A stretch of DNA of 64,000 bases from DAOUAM01 sp034433305 (GTDB taxonomy: Bacteria > Chloroflexota > Dehalococcoidia > Lucifugimonadales > DAOUAM01), in assembly GCA_034433305.1 (NCBI GenBank), contig DAOUAM010000069.1:1-64000 (forward strand), in the 5' to 3' direction. The notes under the pieces are model-generated. The model did no database searches. It worked only from the letters and a program-made list of their open reading frames with translations, and was not told the DNA's origin. The translations under genes and the position numbers were made by a program. This document shows, in pieces, positions 62,301 through 64,000 of this stretch (positions are counted from its first letter, which is position 1; the number at the start of each line of letters is the position of its first letter).

Positions 62301-62441
62301 CTACGTCCCCACGGGGGCAAACATCAGCCGATGGGACTCCGGCTCGATGGCCTCTTCACCCTTGACGAAGCAGGCGCCGTTCGCCAGCAGGCGGTCCGGC
62401 TTCCCCTCCCCCAGCAGGGCAGGCAGCACCGTTTGCTCTAT
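62301..62441 (-). pseudogene. Unidentified coding remnant
   Basis: A short segment with coding-like G/C third positions reads LPALLGEGKPDRLLANGACF, then a run with many acidic residues, and ends LMFAPVGT at a TAG 22 bases before the fdhA fragment. Upstream it is cut by a family D element. It looks like the 3' end of an unidentified gene in the formate dehydrogenase operon. Confidence 0.4.
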
Positions 62442-62530
62442 TACCAATTCTGTACGATGGCGTCGTATTTCGTAGGGGCAGGCCTTGTGCCTGCCCAGGC
62501 CCTGGGCAACCACAAGGGTTGCCCCTACTG
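62442..62530. repeat. Family D element, partial copy
   Basis: Left arm taccaattctgtacgatggc followed by gtaggggcaggccttgtgcc and the inner complement ggcaaccacaagggttgcccctac. The right outer arm is missing. The rest of the 62280-62687 gap to fdhB has no further gene I can support. Confidence 0.65.
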
Positions 62531-62687
62531 CCAACATGGCAGAGCTTGCGCATAACAGTAGAATGGCCAGGATGTTCAATACCGTTGCGACACCTTCGGT
62601 AACCATAGTGGGCCTCAAGCCTGCCCAGGTGCGATTCTTGCATGCATTTCCGTGACAAATCCTCAGAGCAGTGCCTGGGGGCGCAAA

Positions 62688-64000
62688 TCAAGACCTCACC
62701 CCCACCATCATGGCTAGCTGGTCGCCGAAGAAGTGCAGGCTGCTGGTGATGGGGTTGCCGGCGGCCTGGCCCAGGCCGCACAGGGACGCGGCGCCCACCA
62801 CCTGCGCCAGGTAGCGCAGCTCCTCCAGGTCCGCTGGGGCGCCTTTGCCGGCCAGCAGCCGGTCCAGCACCTCCACCATGCGCGGCGTGCCTTCGCGGCA
62901 GGGCGTGCACTTGCCGCAGGACTCGGCGGCGTTGTAGGCGGCCAGCCTGCGCACCACCTCCAGCACGCTGGTGCGCTCGTCCAGGGCGATGACGCCGCCG
63001 GCGCCCAGCATGACCCCCGACTGGTGGAGCAGGCCGCCCTTGATGGGCGTGTCCAGCATGGGTACCGGCAGCACGCCGCTGGACGGTCCGCCCACGGCGA
63101 TGGCCGTCAGCGTGTGGCCTGGCGGCGGCCCGCCGCCGATGTCGAAGATGACCTGGCGCAGCGTGGTGCCCATGGCTACCTCGGCCAGCCCAGGCCGCTG
63201 CACCGAGCCGCTGAGGCTTATGATCTTGGTGCCCCTGTCGCCCTCGGTGCCCACCTCGGCGTAGGCCTGGGCGCCGCTGGCCAGGATGTAGGGCACACTG
63301 GCCAGAGTCTCAGCGTTGTTGATAACCGTGGGCTTGCTCCACAGGCCCGCCTCGGTGGGGAAGGGCGGGCGCAGGCGCGGCTCCCGCCGGTAGCCTTCGA
63401 TGGTGTTCAGCAGCGTCGTCTCCTCGCCGCAGACGTAGCCCCCGGCGCCACGGCGGACCTCCATCTCCAGGCTGAAGCCCGAGTCCAGGATGTCCTTGCC
63501 CAGGAGGCCCCGGCCATATGCCTGGTCAATGGCCTGCTGCATGCGCTGGGCCGACAGGTTGGCCTCGGCGTTGATGTACACGTAGGCCTTGCTGGCGCCG
63601 GCGGCGTAGGCGGCGATGACGGCCCCCTCGACGATGCGGTGGGGCACGCCCTCCATCAGGTGACGGTCCTTGAAGATGCCCGGCTCGCCCTCCTCGGCGT
63701 TGACCACCAGGTACCGGGGCGTTTTGTCCACGGCGCGGGCGCTCTGCCACTTGAGGGCCGCCGGGAAGTAGGCGCCGCCCCGGCCGCGCAGCCCGGAGGC
63801 CTTGACCTCCTCGATGACCTCCTCGGGCGTCAGTTTGAGGGCCTGGTACAGCCCCTCGTAGCCGCCGTGGAGGATGTAGTCGTTGATGTCGGTGCACTCG
63901 GTCTCGCCGCAGCAGTCCAGGGAGATGCGGTGCTGCTTCTGGAAGAAGGCGTCGTCGGCCTCCCTGGGCCACCTGCCCTCGGCCATGCGGGCGGCTACCT
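62688..64000 (-). CDS. Formate dehydrogenase beta subunit, NuoF-like, 5' end outside window
   Basis: The FMN- and NAD-binding electron-transfer subunit. Motifs: GLRGRGGAYFPAALKW (FMN/NADH), NAEEGEPGIFKDRHLME, GAGGYVCGEETTLLNTIEG, and ESCGKCTPCREGT with the later LCGLG supplying the [4Fe-4S] cysteines. 437 residues are visible without an internal stop to the window edge; an ATG at 63986 is possible, but related subunits often carry an N-terminal thioredoxin-like [2Fe-2S] domain. It passes electrons from the alpha subunit to NAD. A partner NuoE-like gene would lie to the right. Confidence 0.9.
   Translation of the reverse strand, partial: VAARMAEGRWPREADDAFFQKQHRISLDCCGETECTDINDYILHGGYEGLYQALKLTPEEVIEEVKASGLRGRGGAYFPAALKWQSARAVDKTPRYLVVNAEEGEPGIFKDRHLMEGVPHRIVEGAVIAAYAAGASKAYVYINAEANLSAQRMQQAIDQAYGRGLLGKDILDSGFSLEMEVRRGAGGYVCGEETTLLNTIEGYRREPRLRPPFPTEAGLWSKPTVINNAETLASVPYILASGAQAYAEVGTEGDRGTKIISLSGSVQRPGLAEVAMGTTLRQVIFDIGGGPPPGHTLTAIAVGGPSSGVLPVPMLDTPIKGGLLHQSGVMLGAGGVIALDERTSVLEVVRRLAAYNAAESCGKCTPCREGTPRMVEVLDRLLAGKGAPADLEELRYLAQVVGAASLCGLGQAAGNPITSSLHFFGDQLAMMVGVRS

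Overview
This is a GC-rich, gene-dense bacterial chromosomal segment with about 57 recognisable protein genes, no rRNA or tRNA gene that I could find, and no CRISPR array. The gene content suggests Chloroflexota, most likely a Dehalococcoidia/SAR202-like lineage. The pointers are a bacterial translin homologue, F420:glutamate ligase, a MEMO-type protein with an N-terminal extension, a long-form ThiE, a MoxR/VWA pair, and many oxidoreductases and aldolases for hydroxy and sugar acids. The assignment is inference from family distribution, not a measured phylogeny.

Layout. 0.2-5.2 kb (minus): a dipeptide/oligopeptide-type ABC importer (lipoprotein, two permeases) running into an Ldh-family dehydrogenase. 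5.6-15.5 kb: glycerol kinase, a cyclophilin-like protein, TenA, a UroD-like protein, a SufR-like regulator divergent from a zinc-ribbon protein, CofE, a CitE-like lyase, FolB, an orphan winged-helix regulator, a monothiol thioredoxin-like protein and an MBL-fold protein. 15.8-19.2 kb: a MoxR-type AAA ATPase and a 675-residue VWA protein. 19.6-33.0 kb: a DUF2723 membrane glycosyltransferase-like protein, ValS, an MFS transporter, PolX, SecA, Prs and a phosphoesterase. 33.0-45.1 kb: core housekeeping genes (TsaE, TsaB, Ndk, RsfS, MnmA, DinB, RnhB, YraN, FmdB, ThiE, translin, small zinc ribbons, MEMO). 46.3-57.1 kb: a catabolic block (esterase, GH4 glycosidase, two D-2-hydroxyacid dehydrogenases, HpaI-type aldolase, zinc dehydrogenase, aldo-keto reductase, IlvD/Edd dehydratase), interrupted by an HNH gene and a MazEF-like module. 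57.2-64.0 kb (minus): a Uma2 nuclease, an unknown protein, and a molybdenum formate dehydrogenase (alpha subunit plus NuoF-like beta subunit running off the window).

The most unusual features lie between genes. Several families of small non-coding elements with terminal inverted repeats occupy intergenic gaps. Two sit exactly at stop codons, and the apparent target duplication (CTAG, TAA) contains the stop codon. A second striking locus is the start of the formate dehydrogenase alpha gene: a vapBC toxin-antitoxin cassette is bracketed by a 162-bp near-identical duplication of the gene's 5' end, leaving a truncated 55-residue copy upstream. The toxin gene carries a one-base frameshift just after its first catalytic Asp.

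Promoter-like TTGACA/TATAAT pairs with 17-18 bp spacers are clear at several genes. Two of them (rsfS, mnmA) place transcription start at or within a base or two of the start codon, suggesting leaderless mRNAs.
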